From Bacteroidota bacterium (GTDB lineage Bacteria; Bacteroidota; Bacteroidia; Chitinophagales; Chitinophagaceae), in NCBI GenBank assembly GCA_018267575.1, contig JAFDYF010000020.1:1-64000 (forward strand): DNA of 64,000 nt, given 5' to 3'. This document shows, one piece after another, positions 17,219-26,616 of this stretch. The position numbers and the translations under genes are program-made. Position 1 is the stretch's first letter; the number at the start of each line of letters is the position of its first letter. The notes under the pieces are model-generated. The model was given only the letters and a program-made list of their open reading frames with translations. It was not told the origin of the DNA and did no database searches.

Positions 17219-19189
17219 TTAGGGTAATTTTTCGGCAGCCATATCTTTTAACCGTTCCACCTCCTCACTAATCAACCGCTTCACCTCTAGCTTCACCTGG
17301 TAGTAATTGTCAAGTACCTGTTGTTGGGTAACATTAGATACCACGGGAATATCTCTATACCTACTCACTTCCTCATTTAGTTTTTCTGCGTCGTTAATAA
17401 TCTCCGCATGAAACATCTTCAGCTTAATTTTTTCATCCGGGTTATCAGCAACAAGCCCAACAAACTCACCCGATGAAAGTGCGGCAATCTTTGAAGCAGG
17501 TATAGCGCTGTCCAGTTGTTTGGAGTGGCTGACGGAAGTATCGGTACGGTTTACGGAAACACTCTGCCTGTCCTGCATAATTTTTCCGAAACGTTCCGAT
17601 AACAACTTGGATGTTTCTCCCATCACCTGGCCGCTAATAATGTTTCCGGTGATATTTACAATAACGTCAGCCTGTTCTTTGCCATAATCTTTTTTCAACT
17701 GGCTAAAATCCTGCATGGCTAAGGTAGTGGCAACCTTATTGCTTCTTGCAGTTGCAATCAGGCTGTCCATATTGTTGAAATAAATAGTTGGAAATTCATC
17801 AAATATCAAACTGCATTTCAACATTCCTTTTTTGTTTACCTGTCTTACCAATCTTGAAATGTAAAGTGACAATACTGCACCATAGATCTGCTGCTTCTCT
17901 GGATTGTTACCCACGCAGACAATTTTTGGATGTTTTGGGTTGTTGATGTCTAAGGTAAAATCATTGCCGGATAAAACCCAGTAGAGTTGGGGGGAAGCCA
18001 GCCGTGCCATTCCTATTTTGGCAGAAGCTACCTGGCCTTCCAGTTGCTCCATTGCATCATTTTGATAAGCGGTAATAAAAGGATTTACCAGTACTTCAAT
18101 TTCCGGTTGGGTATTAAGTACCGGAAACAACTCATCATATTCTGCTTGCATCAATTCGATAACATGCGGTAGAGTGCAATACTTTCCACCCGCATACTTG
18201 CGGAGAAACCAGATAACTGCTGTAACAAAACTGATGGGGGATTCTACAAAAAAATCTCCCTGCTTGTTAATCCACTCCCTGTTTAATCCCAATAAAATTG
18301 TTCTTGCTGATTCGGTAGCATCTGTAATATCATTCATTGTGTTTGGATCAAGTGGATTACAACGATGGGAGATAGACAGGTTATCAAAATTAATTACATA
18401 GAAAGACGGTTTTACCTGGTAGTGGTGTTTGTTTTGTTGCAACCAATTGTAAACAATTTTAGAAAGGTCATCGTATTTAAAATCATATACAAACATTGCA
18501 AACCCTTTTTCGATGTGTTGTTTAATTACATGCTGAATAATAAACCAACTCTTGCCAGCTCCCGGACTCCCGATAACCAGTAGACCACGGAATGGATTGA
18601 TGATATTTATCCAGCTTTTTCTAATTCTCCCTTTCAGATTATACCGTGCAGTAAGATTGATAGAATATTCATTGGTCAATAACCTTTCCTCCTGTGGAAA
18701 TGTTTCATTCATAGAATTAAAAACATCATTGGATAAATTCAGCCTGATTAAGCGACTCAGTAAATTGCCGCCGGCGAGTATTAGTAAAAAACCAATACCG
18801 GTTACAGCCATGTAAGTAAGAGCAATGTTTTCTAATGAATAATTTAATTGAAACAGCATTCCGCTGCTGAAGAAAAGAAATGCACCAATCAGCAAATAGG
18901 CGACAATACTTTTCCAGTTAATTTTTTCATCTTTTTTTCCTTGTGCTCCCAGTAAGGAAATTATTAATAATCCAATAACTAAAAGTTTCGAAACATAATG
19001 ACTGCTGAACAAACCTGTGTGCATAATATTTGTCAGAAGCCTATCCGAAATTGTGCTTCTAAATTCCCAATGCTTAAAAGCAGCATAGCAGTAATAATAA
19101 AAATGAAGCAGCAAAATGAAGATGCTTGCAAACCTTGTCAGGTCAACTATTTTCCGCAGCCCCTGTTCATTCTCCCCTGTAAGTGACAT
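17219..19189 (-). CDS. mobC: TraG/VirD4-type coupling protein (MobC of Bacteroidetes elements)
   Basis: This 656-residue membrane ATPase has about four N-terminal transmembrane segments (near 18-36, 63-81, 95-112 and 125-142). Walker A is GSPGAGKS (207-214) and a Walker B is in SLIFDEFPTIYF. It matches coupling proteins that deliver relaxase-bound DNA to a type IV secretion channel. It is the last gene of a mobA-mobB-mobC operon, 17 bp after mobB. No secretion-channel genes are visible, so transfer would need a helper element. Confidence 0.92.
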   Translation of the reverse strand: MSLTGENEQGLRKIVDLTRFASIFILLLHFYYYCYAAFKHWEFRSTISDRLLTNIMHTGLFSSHYVSKLLVIGLLIISLLGAQGKKDEKINWKSIVAYLLIGAFLFFSSGMLFQLNYSLENIALTYMAVTGIGFLLILAGGNLLSRLIRLNLSNDVFNSMNETFPQEERLLTNEYSINLTARYNLKGRIRKSWINIINPFRGLLVIGSPGAGKSWFIIQHVIKQHIEKGFAMFVYDFKYDDLSKIVYNWLQQNKHHYQVKPSFYVINFDNLSISHRCNPLDPNTMNDITDATESARTILLGLNREWINKQGDFFVESPISFVTAVIWFLRKYAGGKYCTLPHVIELMQAEYDELFPVLNTQPEIEVLVNPFITAYQNDAMEQLEGQVASAKIGMARLASPQLYWVLSGNDFTLDINNPKHPKIVCVGNNPEKQQIYGAVLSLYISRLVRQVNKKGMLKCSLIFDEFPTIYFNNMDSLIATARSNKVATTLAMQDFSQLKKDYGKEQADVIVNITGNIISGQVMGETSKLLSERFGKIMQDRQSVSVNRTDTSVSHSKQLDSAIPASKIAALSSGEFVGLVADNPDEKIKLKMFHAEIINDAEKLNEEVSRYRDIPVVSNVTQQQVLDNYYQVKLEVKRLISEEVERLKDMAAEKLP

Positions 19190-19206
19190 AGTGTTTACTT
19201 TAGTTA

Positions 19207-20484
19207 TTATAAATCTTGATTCTTTCTCTTTTTCTTTCTTTTCTTTTTGAGCAAACCGGATGGTGTATTATCATGTTGTTCTTTGGTGGATAGCAGTATA
19301 TCTAGTAGGCTTTCGCTTTTGATAATTGGGGTAATGAATTTTTCCTGCTGTTTTTGTTGACCCAGTTCTTTGTTTATTGCGCTTTTAGAGCCGCCTTCTT
19401 TTGTTTCATCTCGCTGTAGCGATTGTTTATCTTCTGATGACAGCTTACTTTGCAAAGCAGCGGCACTATACCCTTTACCTAAATCACTGCCATTAAAAAC
19501 AACTTTGTTTTGATTGTCCACGAAAGTGATACCATACAATCTTCCATCCTCATTTTGGCGTAGTACGGTATAAATTTGTTTTTGGGACAACGCAACTATT
19601 AAACTCTTAATACTGCCGGATGACTTTTGAAGGCAATCATCAATAGCATTTTTTGTTCTTTGTTTCAATGCTTCTCTTGCAGATTCATTGACCGAATATT
19701 TCTTTTCAAGATTATCGAGTATTGGTCTACAGCCGATGGTGCTTGCTTTAATGGGTACTCCAATCTTATTCCCATTCGCATCCAGTATCCGGTACACCAG
19801 TCCACGATTCTTATAAATTCTCCCTTCTTCTTTACCCCTGTCTGCAACAATATTAAATTGCTTTAAAGCAGCATTGAACTCCGGCAAGGAAGTAAATTTG
19901 TATTGGCTGAAAACTGCATCCACCACATTGGAGATACTTCTCTTGGTTTCAGATACACCATAAATAGCTTTTGCAGCATCCACCGGTTTGATGCCAGGCT
20001 TCAATAATTGTTGCTGTCTTTCAGCCCTGATTAATCCATAAAGCTGCTCAATTTCTTTCCTTGCTTTTTCTGATTGATTTCTGCCGATGTTGTGGGTATT
20101 AATTCTGCTGCCATCATCTTTAATAGTGGTGCTTACAAGGTGGATGTGAGGATGCCCTGCATCTTCATGTTTATAAATAAGGAAAGGTTGTGTGCCAAAA
20201 CCTATTCTGTCCATATATGCCGACGCTATCTCAATTAACTTGTCATTAGAAAGCTTTTCAGAGGGATCGAAATTGAGCGATGCATGGAGTGTTTTTGTCG
20301 TTGCCATTTTATTAAGCCGGTTGTTGGTTTCAAAGCCATCCATTTTTTGGTAAAAATTCAGTTGATCAGCATCTTTTAAATAGTTGCCAGCATACAAGCA
20401 TTGTGCTACACCTTTTTGCACCTTTTTTTCATTGTAGTTCAATGCCGCCTCCAAACTTTTTGGTATCGTTATTTTTGCAACCAT
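19207..20484 (-). CDS. mobB: Relaxase (MobB-type mobilisation nuclease)
   Basis: This 425-residue relaxase/mobilisation nuclease has the metal-binding three-histidine motif GHPHIHLV (H111, H113, H115) and a conserved N-terminal region where the catalytic tyrosine is expected (Y17 or Y31 are candidates). It would nick oriT and stay bound to the 5' end during transfer. The lysine- and arginine-rich tail (KKKRKKKRKNQ) probably binds DNA. It overlaps mobA by 16 bp and mobC follows closely. Confidence 0.9.
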   Translation of the reverse strand: MVAKITIPKSLEAALNYNEKKVQKGVAQCLYAGNYLKDADQLNFYQKMDGFETNNRLNKMATTKTLHASLNFDPSEKLSNDKLIEIASAYMDRIGFGTQPFLIYKHEDAGHPHIHLVSTTIKDDGSRINTHNIGRNQSEKARKEIEQLYGLIRAERQQQLLKPGIKPVDAAKAIYGVSETKRSISNVVDAVFSQYKFTSLPEFNAALKQFNIVADRGKEEGRIYKNRGLVYRILDANGNKIGVPIKASTIGCRPILDNLEKKYSVNESAREALKQRTKNAIDDCLQKSSGSIKSLIVALSQKQIYTVLRQNEDGRLYGITFVDNQNKVVFNGSDLGKGYSAAALQSKLSSEDKQSLQRDETKEGGSKSAINKELGQQKQQEKFITPIIKSESLLDILLSTKEQHDNTPSGLLKKKRKKKRKNQDL

Positions 20485-20864
20485 TCTTCGTACAATTGAT
20501 TCATGCGTAATTTTATTTCATCAATCTTGCCGATTAGTGATTGATGCAATGTCTCATAGTGACTTACCCAAACCCTGAATTCTGGTATCTTATCCAGGAT
20601 ATGCAGTTTATGCACCACCTGGTTAAAATTGTTACCAATACCATTTAATTCTTTTTTCAGCACCAGCATATCTTTTAAAAAATCGTCTGCTGACTGGTTC
20701 CGATAGTTGATCAAAACAGGTTTTTGCATGGCAACTTCTCTCACATAAGCACTCACATTCCTTTCCGTGCTTTTTTGTTGCTGTTTTTTTACCAGTTTTA
20801 ATTCTTCTTCATTCATGCGGATTTTGAGAATGATTTTCCTGACCTCAGTTTCTTTCTTCTTCAT
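20469..20864 (-). CDS. mobA: MobA-type relaxosome accessory protein (ribbon-helix-helix)
   Basis: This 131-residue protein begins with a ribbon-helix-helix-like segment (RKIILKIRMNEEELKLVKK...SAYVREVAM). A helical tail containing LNGIGNNFNQVVHKLH follows, the signature of plasmid mobilisation relaxosome proteins. It would bind oriT and help the relaxase. It is first in the mob operon. Palindromes just upstream (20889-20985) are its likely binding and oriT sites. Confidence 0.88.
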   Translation of the reverse strand: MKKKETEVRKIILKIRMNEEELKLVKKQQQKSTERNVSAYVREVAMQKPVLINYRNQSADDFLKDMLVLKKELNGIGNNFNQVVHKLHILDKIPEFRVWVSHYETLHQSLIGKIDEIKLRMNQLYEEWLQK

Positions 20865-20888
20865 ATTTTCATTGTTTAAATCCTATTG

Positions 20889-20985
20889 CAATGCTTGCAT
20901 TGTCTTCGCAATACCCCGCACGACTTCGGAGTGAAGGGGCAAGATTTCAAACGTGGCCACGTTTGTACATCTTGCCATGTGCAAG
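20889..20985. other. Probable oriT / mob operator region
   Basis: Three dyads lie upstream of mobA: CAATGC-TT-GCATTG (20889-20902); a nested palindrome with outer arms GCAAGAT/ATCTTGC and an uninterrupted 18-bp core CAAACGTGGCCACGTTTG (20939-20975); and CTTGC-CATGT-GCAAG (20971-20985). Dense inverted repeats beside relaxosome genes are typical of oriT and autoregulatory operators. The nick site cannot be fixed from sequence alone. The rest of the gap (20865-21298) shows no gene. Confidence 0.6.
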
Positions 20986-21298
20986 ACCCGGCACATTATG
21001 CCTCGTTAATGTTGTAAACGCTAAAGATTCTGAAATGTAAAATGAAATGAAGCTGTTTAAGAAAACCGCAGAACCCCTGGAATAGATGTTTTGTAAGAGG
21101 AACACCTTCAATTGCGAAGCAAAAGGAACGAGTTTTGTAAAAGGATTGTTTAACACACATCACTATTCATTTTCACTTTAAAATCCTTACTGTTTATAGA
21201 GCAAAATATATACCAGATAGAACAATAACAAAGCGGATTGCCAGTCATTGTTGGAAGAAAAGTTTGACAAAAACTGGTATTTGAGGTATTATTGCGGT

Positions 21299-21616
21299 AT
21301 GAGAGATTCCCTAAAAAACCTTTTTAACCAACAAATTATTTTAGAAGATGGTAGTGTGTTTTACTATACTATAAAGCCTTATGAATTGACCAATACTTTG
21401 GGTAGTATTATTGCTGTTTTACAGGAATATAATTTTACAAAAAAGGAGAATAATAGCGACAAATTTTCCTGTAAATTGTACAAAACAAAAGAGGGTAATT
21501 GGTATGATAAAGAGGAGACAAAAACTGTCGAAAAAAGTGCCATTTTAAGGATGCTAAAATCTGCTATCGATACCCAGGAAAACAGCACCGTTTTGGACAA
21601 TAAAACTATTGAATAA
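21299..21616 (+). CDS. Small hypothetical protein, intact copy
   Basis: This 105-residue soluble protein of unknown family starts at the ATG at 21299 (MRDSLKNLFNQQ). An in-frame TTG at 21248 is less likely. It is acidic and lysine-rich with no recognisable motif. A second, broken copy lies 11.3 kb away at 32634, so it marks one end of a direct repeat. It may be the cargo of a mobile unit. Confidence 0.55.
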   Translation: MRDSLKNLFNQQIILEDGSVFYYTIKPYELTNTLGSIIAVLQEYNFTKKENNSDKFSCKLYKTKEGNWYDKEETKTVEKSAILRMLKSAIDTQENSTVLDNKTIE

Positions 21617-21684
21617 TTACTTGTTTTACGGCTTGTTTTGAGCAGAAATATAGGCGTTAAAATGAAATGATAAATTGTCTTTTC
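21321..21684 (+). repeat. Left copy of ~360-bp direct repeat
   Basis: From the run TTTTTAACCAACAAATTATT to about 70 bp past the small gene, this DNA matches 32634-32990 at roughly 85% by eye, in the same orientation. The two copies bracket the LytTR and envelope-gene segment. Confidence 0.8.
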
Positions 21685-21853
21685 TTTTACCGAAAATTGG
21701 TTTTTTATGCTTGTATTCTATTTAGGAGACCACCTTTTTGGCTTCACTGAAGATTGCTGAGGTTACACTCAAAAATGTTGGAAAATACCGAGTTACATTA
21801 GCCCCTCGTGCATAAATAAACAGAAACTAATCATGTATGGAGTGATGGAATCT

Positions 21854-21994
21854 GATGTAGGAAAAAATAAAGGCAATAGCTGAAGAAGAATTTGCTACCG
21901 GACACCTATCCACGTTAAAGACATTTTCCTGTTCAGTTACTTTACCGGGCTGGCTTACATAAAAGTATATCAGATTACCCGCAGTAAAATAATC
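21854..21994 (+). pseudogene. Tyrosine recombinase (integrase) relic
   Basis: One frame reads KIKAIAEEEFATGHL (about 21867-21911). A second frame then reads KDIFLFSYFTGLAYIKV (21917-21967). Together they match the start of the catalytic domain of Bacteroidetes tyrosine recombinases, where a key segment is typically DxFxFSxFTGLAYxDV. A frameshift separates the halves and no flanking integrase sequence remains. It lies in a 378-bp stretch (21617-21994) that otherwise holds only the end of the direct repeat. Confidence 0.7.
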
Positions 21995-22687
21995 TTAGAG
22001 TCGTTCAATAACTTCCCTATAACCCCTTCCAATGGGGATAGATATGCCATTCACTTCAACTGATTCTGCAGTATATGATTCCAGCTTATTAATTGAAATG
22101 ATAAATGAACGGTGGATGCGTTTAAAAATATGGCCAGGCAAAAGGTCTTCTATTTCATGTGTACTCATTCGTGATATAAATTCTTTTTTATCAGTAACTA
22201 CTTTTATATATTCCCGTTGACTTTCTACATAGTAAATTTCAGAAAATAAAATTTTCACCTTTTTCTTTTGAACAGTAAGAAACAAATAGTCTTTCACTTC
22301 ACCTCCTTCAGTCATTGGTTGATTATTGTCATTAGTAACTCTTACTTTATTTACAGCAATTAAGAAACGCTCAAATTCAATAGGTTTAAGCAGGTAATCT
22401 GTTACATTAAGGTCAAATCCCTCCACAGCATATTGATGATATGCAGTAGTGATAATAACTGCAGGTTGCTTTACAAGCGTTTTTAAAAAAACCATCCCCT
22501 TCAATTTGGGTAAATGAATGTCTAAAAACATTAATTGTACTTCATTTGTTCGTAGCCATTCTGTTGCAAGTATGGCATCTTTAAAGCTACCTTCTAATTG
22601 CAAAAAAGGCACTTGTGCAACATAGTCCGCTAATACTTTAACGGCAAGTGGCTCATCTTCTATAATTATGCATTTTATTTTAGACAT
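21995..22687 (-). CDS. LytTR-family response regulator
   Basis: This 230-residue regulator has a receiver domain (about 4-120) with the acidic pocket E10/D11, phosphoacceptor D56 (FLDIHLP) and K102 (LLKP). A C-terminal LytTR DNA-binding domain follows (about 135-230; YVESQREYIKVVT, HRSFIISINKLES). It overlaps the kinase gene by 8 bp and forms a two-component system with it. Its stop abuts the integrase relic. The divergent envelope genes are the obvious candidate targets. Confidence 0.93.
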   Translation of the reverse strand: MSKIKCIIIEDEPLAVKVLADYVAQVPFLQLEGSFKDAILATEWLRTNEVQLMFLDIHLPKLKGMVFLKTLVKQPAVIITTAYHQYAVEGFDLNVTDYLLKPIEFERFLIAVNKVRVTNDNNQPMTEGGEVKDYLFLTVQKKKVKILFSEIYYVESQREYIKVVTDKKEFISRMSTHEIEDLLPGHIFKRIHRSFIISINKLESYTAESVEVNGISIPIGRGYREVIERL

Positions 22688-23723
22688 TGCTTGTTAAATT
22701 GATTCTTAAAGTTGATGTAAAAACAGCGTTCTCTTGTCCTACAGACAAGTCATAATCTTTATAGAGAAGCGCTAACTGCCTACGGAGGTTAGAAAGCCCG
22801 ATATTTTCTTTCACTTCTTGTTCGGTGGCAGTTTCTTCTATTGAATTTTTTACAATAAACAACAATTGCTGTTGCTTTACTATAAGATTAATATCTACGA
22901 ATGGTTCGTTCCTTGTTTCTGAAACCCCATGTTTAAAGGCATTTTCCACTAACGGAATAAGCAACAAAGGCGGCAAAGATTGTTTTGAATTATCAATATC
23001 AGTATTCAGTGTAACAAACAAGGAATCATCGTAACGGAGTTTTTCAAGGGCTATGTAATCTGTAATTATTTTCAGTTCATCATCTATTACAATAGATTCA
23101 CCACCGGTTTCATACAACATAAAACGTAATATTTTTGATAATCGTAAAATTGACTCAGGTGCAAGGTCATTTTTGTCTCTTGCTAATGAATAAATATTGT
23201 TTAGTGTGTTAAATAAAAAATGCGGATTGGTTTGAGATTTTAAATAGTTCAATTCAGCTTCTTTTTTCTCTATTCTTAATTGATTGTTCTTTTCTCTAAG
23301 CCTGATATTGTTGTATATATTCCGTACTATTGCAAAAAAAATGATACACGCAATGCTGAATTGTGAATGAACCGCCACACCTCTTAAAAATGACAGGTTA
23401 GGTGTGTAATCAATATAAATACCTAATTGTATCCATAGCTTTCGCCAACCAAACAATCCAAATGTATAAAATTGGATTGCAACAAACAGGAAGATAAATG
23501 CACGCTGATTTTTTTTACATGGCCACCTGAATAAGCGTAATATTTTCTCAAAGAAAATATAGTTAAGCAATGTAAGATAGCTAACCAGGAAAATGCTATT
23601 AATAACTCTGCGTACAAAAGTATCCCGGTATTCAAAAAATTCACCAAAGGAGTACAGTAACAAAAATCCCAAGCCAGTGTACAAGTAAAACTTGATTAGT
23701 TTGCTATCAATTGCCTTTTTCAT
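22680..23723 (-). CDS. LytS/YpdA-type sensor histidine kinase
   Basis: This 347-residue kinase has about four transmembrane helices in residues 10-155 and a short coiled linker. Its His_kinase domain carries the phosphoacceptor motif NPHFLFNTLNNIY, an ATP-binding N-box (PLVENAFKHG) and a G-box-like NIGLSNLRRQL. It lacks an extracellular domain, as usual for this Bacteroidetes class. It starts 248 bp from the divergent hydrolase gene at 23972, so the two sets share a promoter region. Confidence 0.93.
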   Translation of the reverse strand: MKKAIDSKLIKFYLYTGLGFLLLYSFGEFFEYRDTFVRRVINSIFLVSYLTLLNYIFFEKILRLFRWPCKKNQRAFIFLFVAIQFYTFGLFGWRKLWIQLGIYIDYTPNLSFLRGVAVHSQFSIACIIFFAIVRNIYNNIRLREKNNQLRIEKKEAELNYLKSQTNPHFLFNTLNNIYSLARDKNDLAPESILRLSKILRFMLYETGGESIVIDDELKIITDYIALEKLRYDDSLFVTLNTDIDNSKQSLPPLLLIPLVENAFKHGVSETRNEPFVDINLIVKQQQLLFIVKNSIEETATEQEVKENIGLSNLRRQLALLYKDYDLSVGQENAVFTSTLRINLTSNV

Positions 23724-23971
23724 TCCTCCTTTTGTTCAATAAAAATACCTAAAACTTGCTTATTGGCTTACAAAAGCTATGAAAAGGTCATTGCTGTCAA
23801 CAAACAACATAAAATTTGAAATGAATCAAGCATGCAAGAAAACCATCAGGGCTCAAAATTTATCTCATTGCGGCAATTTAGCGTTCTGTTTACAAAGAAC
23901 TGCTTTTCATTGACACGGCTCTTTCAGGGATAATTATTTATCCAATCTTGCATTGGAAGTACTATTCGTCC

Positions 23972-24811
23972 ATGCAATTATTTCAAATCAATATAAACGA
24001 ACAACAATCTGTTAAGTGCAGCTTATTTAGTGGCATAAGCTCAAGTAAAATAGTAATTATTGCTTCAGCCGCCGGAGTAGTTCAATCATTTTATCAAAAG
24101 CTGGCCCAGTTTTTCCTGTCTAACGGAATTTCGGTAATTACATTTGACTATTCTGGAATAGGCAAATCCTTACATGGAAATATCAAAAAAGAAAATAGTA
24201 GCCTGACAGATTGGGGAAACAGAGATTTAGAAGCTGTAATTAAATATACCAGTGAAACATACCCTTGCCATAAAATTATTCTTTTGGGCCATAGTATTGG
24301 CGGACAATTAATCGGTTTAGCCCCATCGTCTTACATAGCAGATAAAATAATTCTCGTTGCGGCACAATCTGGCTATTGGAAATTCTGGAAAGGAGTTAGT
24401 AAAATAAGGATGTGGGCAAATTGGCATTTGCTCGTTCCAATACTAACAAAAGGATTCGGGTATTTACCTTCTAAAAAAATCAGCAGAATGGAGAGCTTAC
24501 CCAAAAATGTTGCTGAAGAATGGGCAAAATGGTGCAGGAGCAGCAATTATTTATTTGGCAGCTTTTCATACAACAAGCTATACTTTGACAGAATAAAATG
24601 CAAGCTCACTTCCATAAGTATTGACGATGATTTTTTGGCTCCCAAAAAATCAGTTGAATGGCTGACTGCAAAATTTGAGAAGGCAAGTATAAAAAGCTTG
24701 CACTTTATTCCTGAAAATTTTAAGACTTTAAAAATTGGGCATTTTTCATTGTTTACGGAAAAATTTAAGGATAGTATTTGGAATATTTTATTGGAAGAAA
24801 CCCATAATTAA
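23972..24811 (+). CDS. Alpha/beta hydrolase
   Basis: This 279-residue soluble alpha/beta hydrolase has the nucleophile elbow GHSIGGQ, an oxyanion-region turn (ASAAGVVQSFYQ), an acid candidate in SIDDDFLAP and a late histidine in IGHFSLF. I chose the ATG at 23972 over the in-frame TTG at 23948. Substrate is unknown. It opens a tightly packed plus-strand operon divergent from the two-component system. Confidence 0.8.
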   Translation: MQLFQININEQQSVKCSLFSGISSSKIVIIASAAGVVQSFYQKLAQFFLSNGISVITFDYSGIGKSLHGNIKKENSSLTDWGNRDLEAVIKYTSETYPCHKIILLGHSIGGQLIGLAPSSYIADKIILVAAQSGYWKFWKGVSKIRMWANWHLLVPILTKGFGYLPSKKISRMESLPKNVAEEWAKWCRSSNYLFGSFSYNKLYFDRIKCKLTSISIDDDFLAPKKSVEWLTAKFEKASIKSLHFIPENFKTLKIGHFSLFTEKFKDSIWNILLEETHN

Positions 24812-24816
24812 GAGAA

Positions 24817-25476
24817 ATGAAGCAACACAAATATTTTGGCGAAATAGTTAATGGCTACTCAATTCCTGTTTTCAACAATAGGGAAATACGGGCTACTGCC
24901 GGAATTATGTTTCTGGCTGCTTTTATTTCTTTAATACTTATTTTGAGCGTAGGTAATTTCATTCCTGTTAAATATGTCCTTTCTGTTTTTTTAATTGAGT
25001 TTTCTACACGCCTATTTATTGCTCCAAAGTTTGCACCGCTTTTAATCATCGGCCGCTTTATTGTGGGCAACCAAAACCCCGAATATGTTGGCGCCACACA
25101 GAAAAAGTTTGCCTGGTACATCGGGTTTGTAATATCCACCATAATGTTTTTCCTATTGGTAGTTGCAAATGCCTATAGCCCTATTACAGGCTTTGCCTGC
25201 CTTATTTGTTTAATCCTGATGTTTTTTGAATCAGCATTCGGTATCTGCATAGGTTGCAAACTATATGGTATTATCAAAAAGGATAAAGCACAATATTGCC
25301 CGGGAGAAATATGTGATGTAAAACAAAAACATGAAATTCAAAAAATTTCAGGCAGGCAACGATTTGTGCTTGTAGGTTTGATAGCCTTTCTGGTTTTGCT
25401 TTCGCTTGCTTTCAACAACAATTTCAAAATAAAACCTCACAACCTCTTTCAAGAAAATAAACATGAAAGCAAATAA
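24817..25476 (+). CDS. DUF4395 membrane protein
   Basis: This 219-residue protein has four or five transmembrane helices and the DUF4395 hallmark: a Cys-containing FGICIGCKLYG segment followed by YCPGEIC. DUF4395 proteins are often linked to thioredoxin or sulfur chemistry, but their function is not established. It starts 5 bp after the hydrolase gene, and its end overlaps the next gene by 14 bp. Confidence 0.78.
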   Translation: MKQHKYFGEIVNGYSIPVFNNREIRATAGIMFLAAFISLILILSVGNFIPVKYVLSVFLIEFSTRLFIAPKFAPLLIIGRFIVGNQNPEYVGATQKKFAWYIGFVISTIMFFLLVVANAYSPITGFACLICLILMFFESAFGICIGCKLYGIIKKDKAQYCPGEICDVKQKHEIQKISGRQRFVLVGLIAFLVLLSLAFNNNFKIKPHNLFQENKHESK

Positions 25477-26158
25477 AAATACGGCAAGGGCTGCAGGTCT
25501 AATTTACCTGGTTGTAATAATTACAGGAATGTTCAGCCTGGCATATGTCCCTCAAAAACTTATAGATTGGAACAATAGCAGGGTAACATTCAATAACATT
25601 ACCGCTTCTCCTTCCTTATTTAGGTTAGGTATTTACAGCAGTGTAGTTTGCTATGTGGCATTTACTTTTCTGCCCCTTGTTTTATACAAGCTTTTAAAAA
25701 CGGTTAAAGAATCACATGCAAGGGCAATGGTGATATTAGCATTATTAAGTGTGCCTTTGTCGTTTAACAATTTGCAACATAAATATGCAGCACTAACGCT
25801 CACTGGAAAAACATCCTTTTTACAAAATATTTCAATAGAAGATGTACAAACCCAAATAATGTTCTCTCTTGATCAGTATAACGATGGGATTTTGCTTGCA
25901 ACGGTGTTTTGGGGCCTTTGGCTTTTCCCATTTGGGCTGCTGGTTTACAGGTCGGGATTTATGCCGAAGATTTTAGGCGTTTTATTGATGCTGGGCTGCG
26001 TGGGCTATCTGATAAATTTTACCGGAAATACCTTACTTGACAATTACTCCAAAATCGGAATAGGAAAAATTATGGGTATGCTTCCTGCCATTGCCGAAAT
26101 CGGTACATGCTCTTGGCTGTTATTTTATGGTTTTAATATAAAAAGAAATGGCGCATAA
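25463..26158 (+). CDS. DUF4386 membrane protein
   Basis: This 231-residue integral membrane protein has about six helices and matches the DUF4386 family (ARAAGLIYLVVIITGMF at the start, then an LPLVLYKLL helix). Function unknown. It overlaps both neighbours by 11-14 bp, so the operon is translated as coupled units. Confidence 0.75.
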   Translation: MKANKNTARAAGLIYLVVIITGMFSLAYVPQKLIDWNNSRVTFNNITASPSLFRLGIYSSVVCYVAFTFLPLVLYKLLKTVKESHARAMVILALLSVPLSFNNLQHKYAALTLTGKTSFLQNISIEDVQTQIMFSLDQYNDGILLATVFWGLWLFPFGLLVYRSGFMPKILGVLLMLGCVGYLINFTGNTLLDNYSKIGIGKIMGMLPAIAEIGTCSWLLFYGFNIKRNGA

Positions 26159-26567
26159 AAAATTGCAATACGAAGATTTTAAAATCAATCTAAAACTAGT
26201 GCTCTCGTCACTTTGGGCTTCCGTAATGTTTTTGTACATATATGGTGATTATTTTGAATTATATGTTCCGGGAAAAGTACAAGGGCTGCTGAATGGACAA
26301 AACATGCTGTGTACGCCTTACAATTTGCTTTTGGCAACAATTGTTTTGACACTTCCATCGCTGATGATTTTTCTTTCACTCATAGTGAAACCAAAATGGA
26401 ATAGGGTTTTAAATATTTCCATTGGTGTATTTCTAACGCTTTTCACTTTGCTTATAGGAGCTTCATCTTTTACTGAGTGGAGAATATTTTATGTGATGTT
26501 GGCTTTATTGGAAAGTAGTATTACGTCCATTATAGTATGGAAAGCCTGGCAATGGCCGAAGAATTAA
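26148..26567 (+). CDS. Small multi-pass membrane protein, DUF6326-like
   Basis: This 139-residue protein has four predicted membrane helices and an early conserved-looking LWASVMFLYIYGDYFELY segment, reminiscent of small Bacteroidetes membrane proteins (possibly DUF6326). No catalytic motif is visible. Its start overlaps the DUF4386 gene by 11 bp. Confidence 0.6.
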   Translation: MAHKKLQYEDFKINLKLVLSSLWASVMFLYIYGDYFELYVPGKVQGLLNGQNMLCTPYNLLLATIVLTLPSLMIFLSLIVKPKWNRVLNISIGVFLTLFTLLIGASSFTEWRIFYVMLALLESSITSIIVWKAWQWPKN

Positions 26568-26616
26568 TACATCAAATCTATTATCTACTTATATAACAAA
26601 CTTAAAACATTTAAAA

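Noticed and set aside
21248..21298. TTG start at 21248 for the small gene (and similar TTG starts at 23948, 39922 and 42466)
   Set aside because: In each case a downstream ATG starts the recognisable protein, and the extra residues look non-functional; the 42466 start lies inside the caspase promoter.
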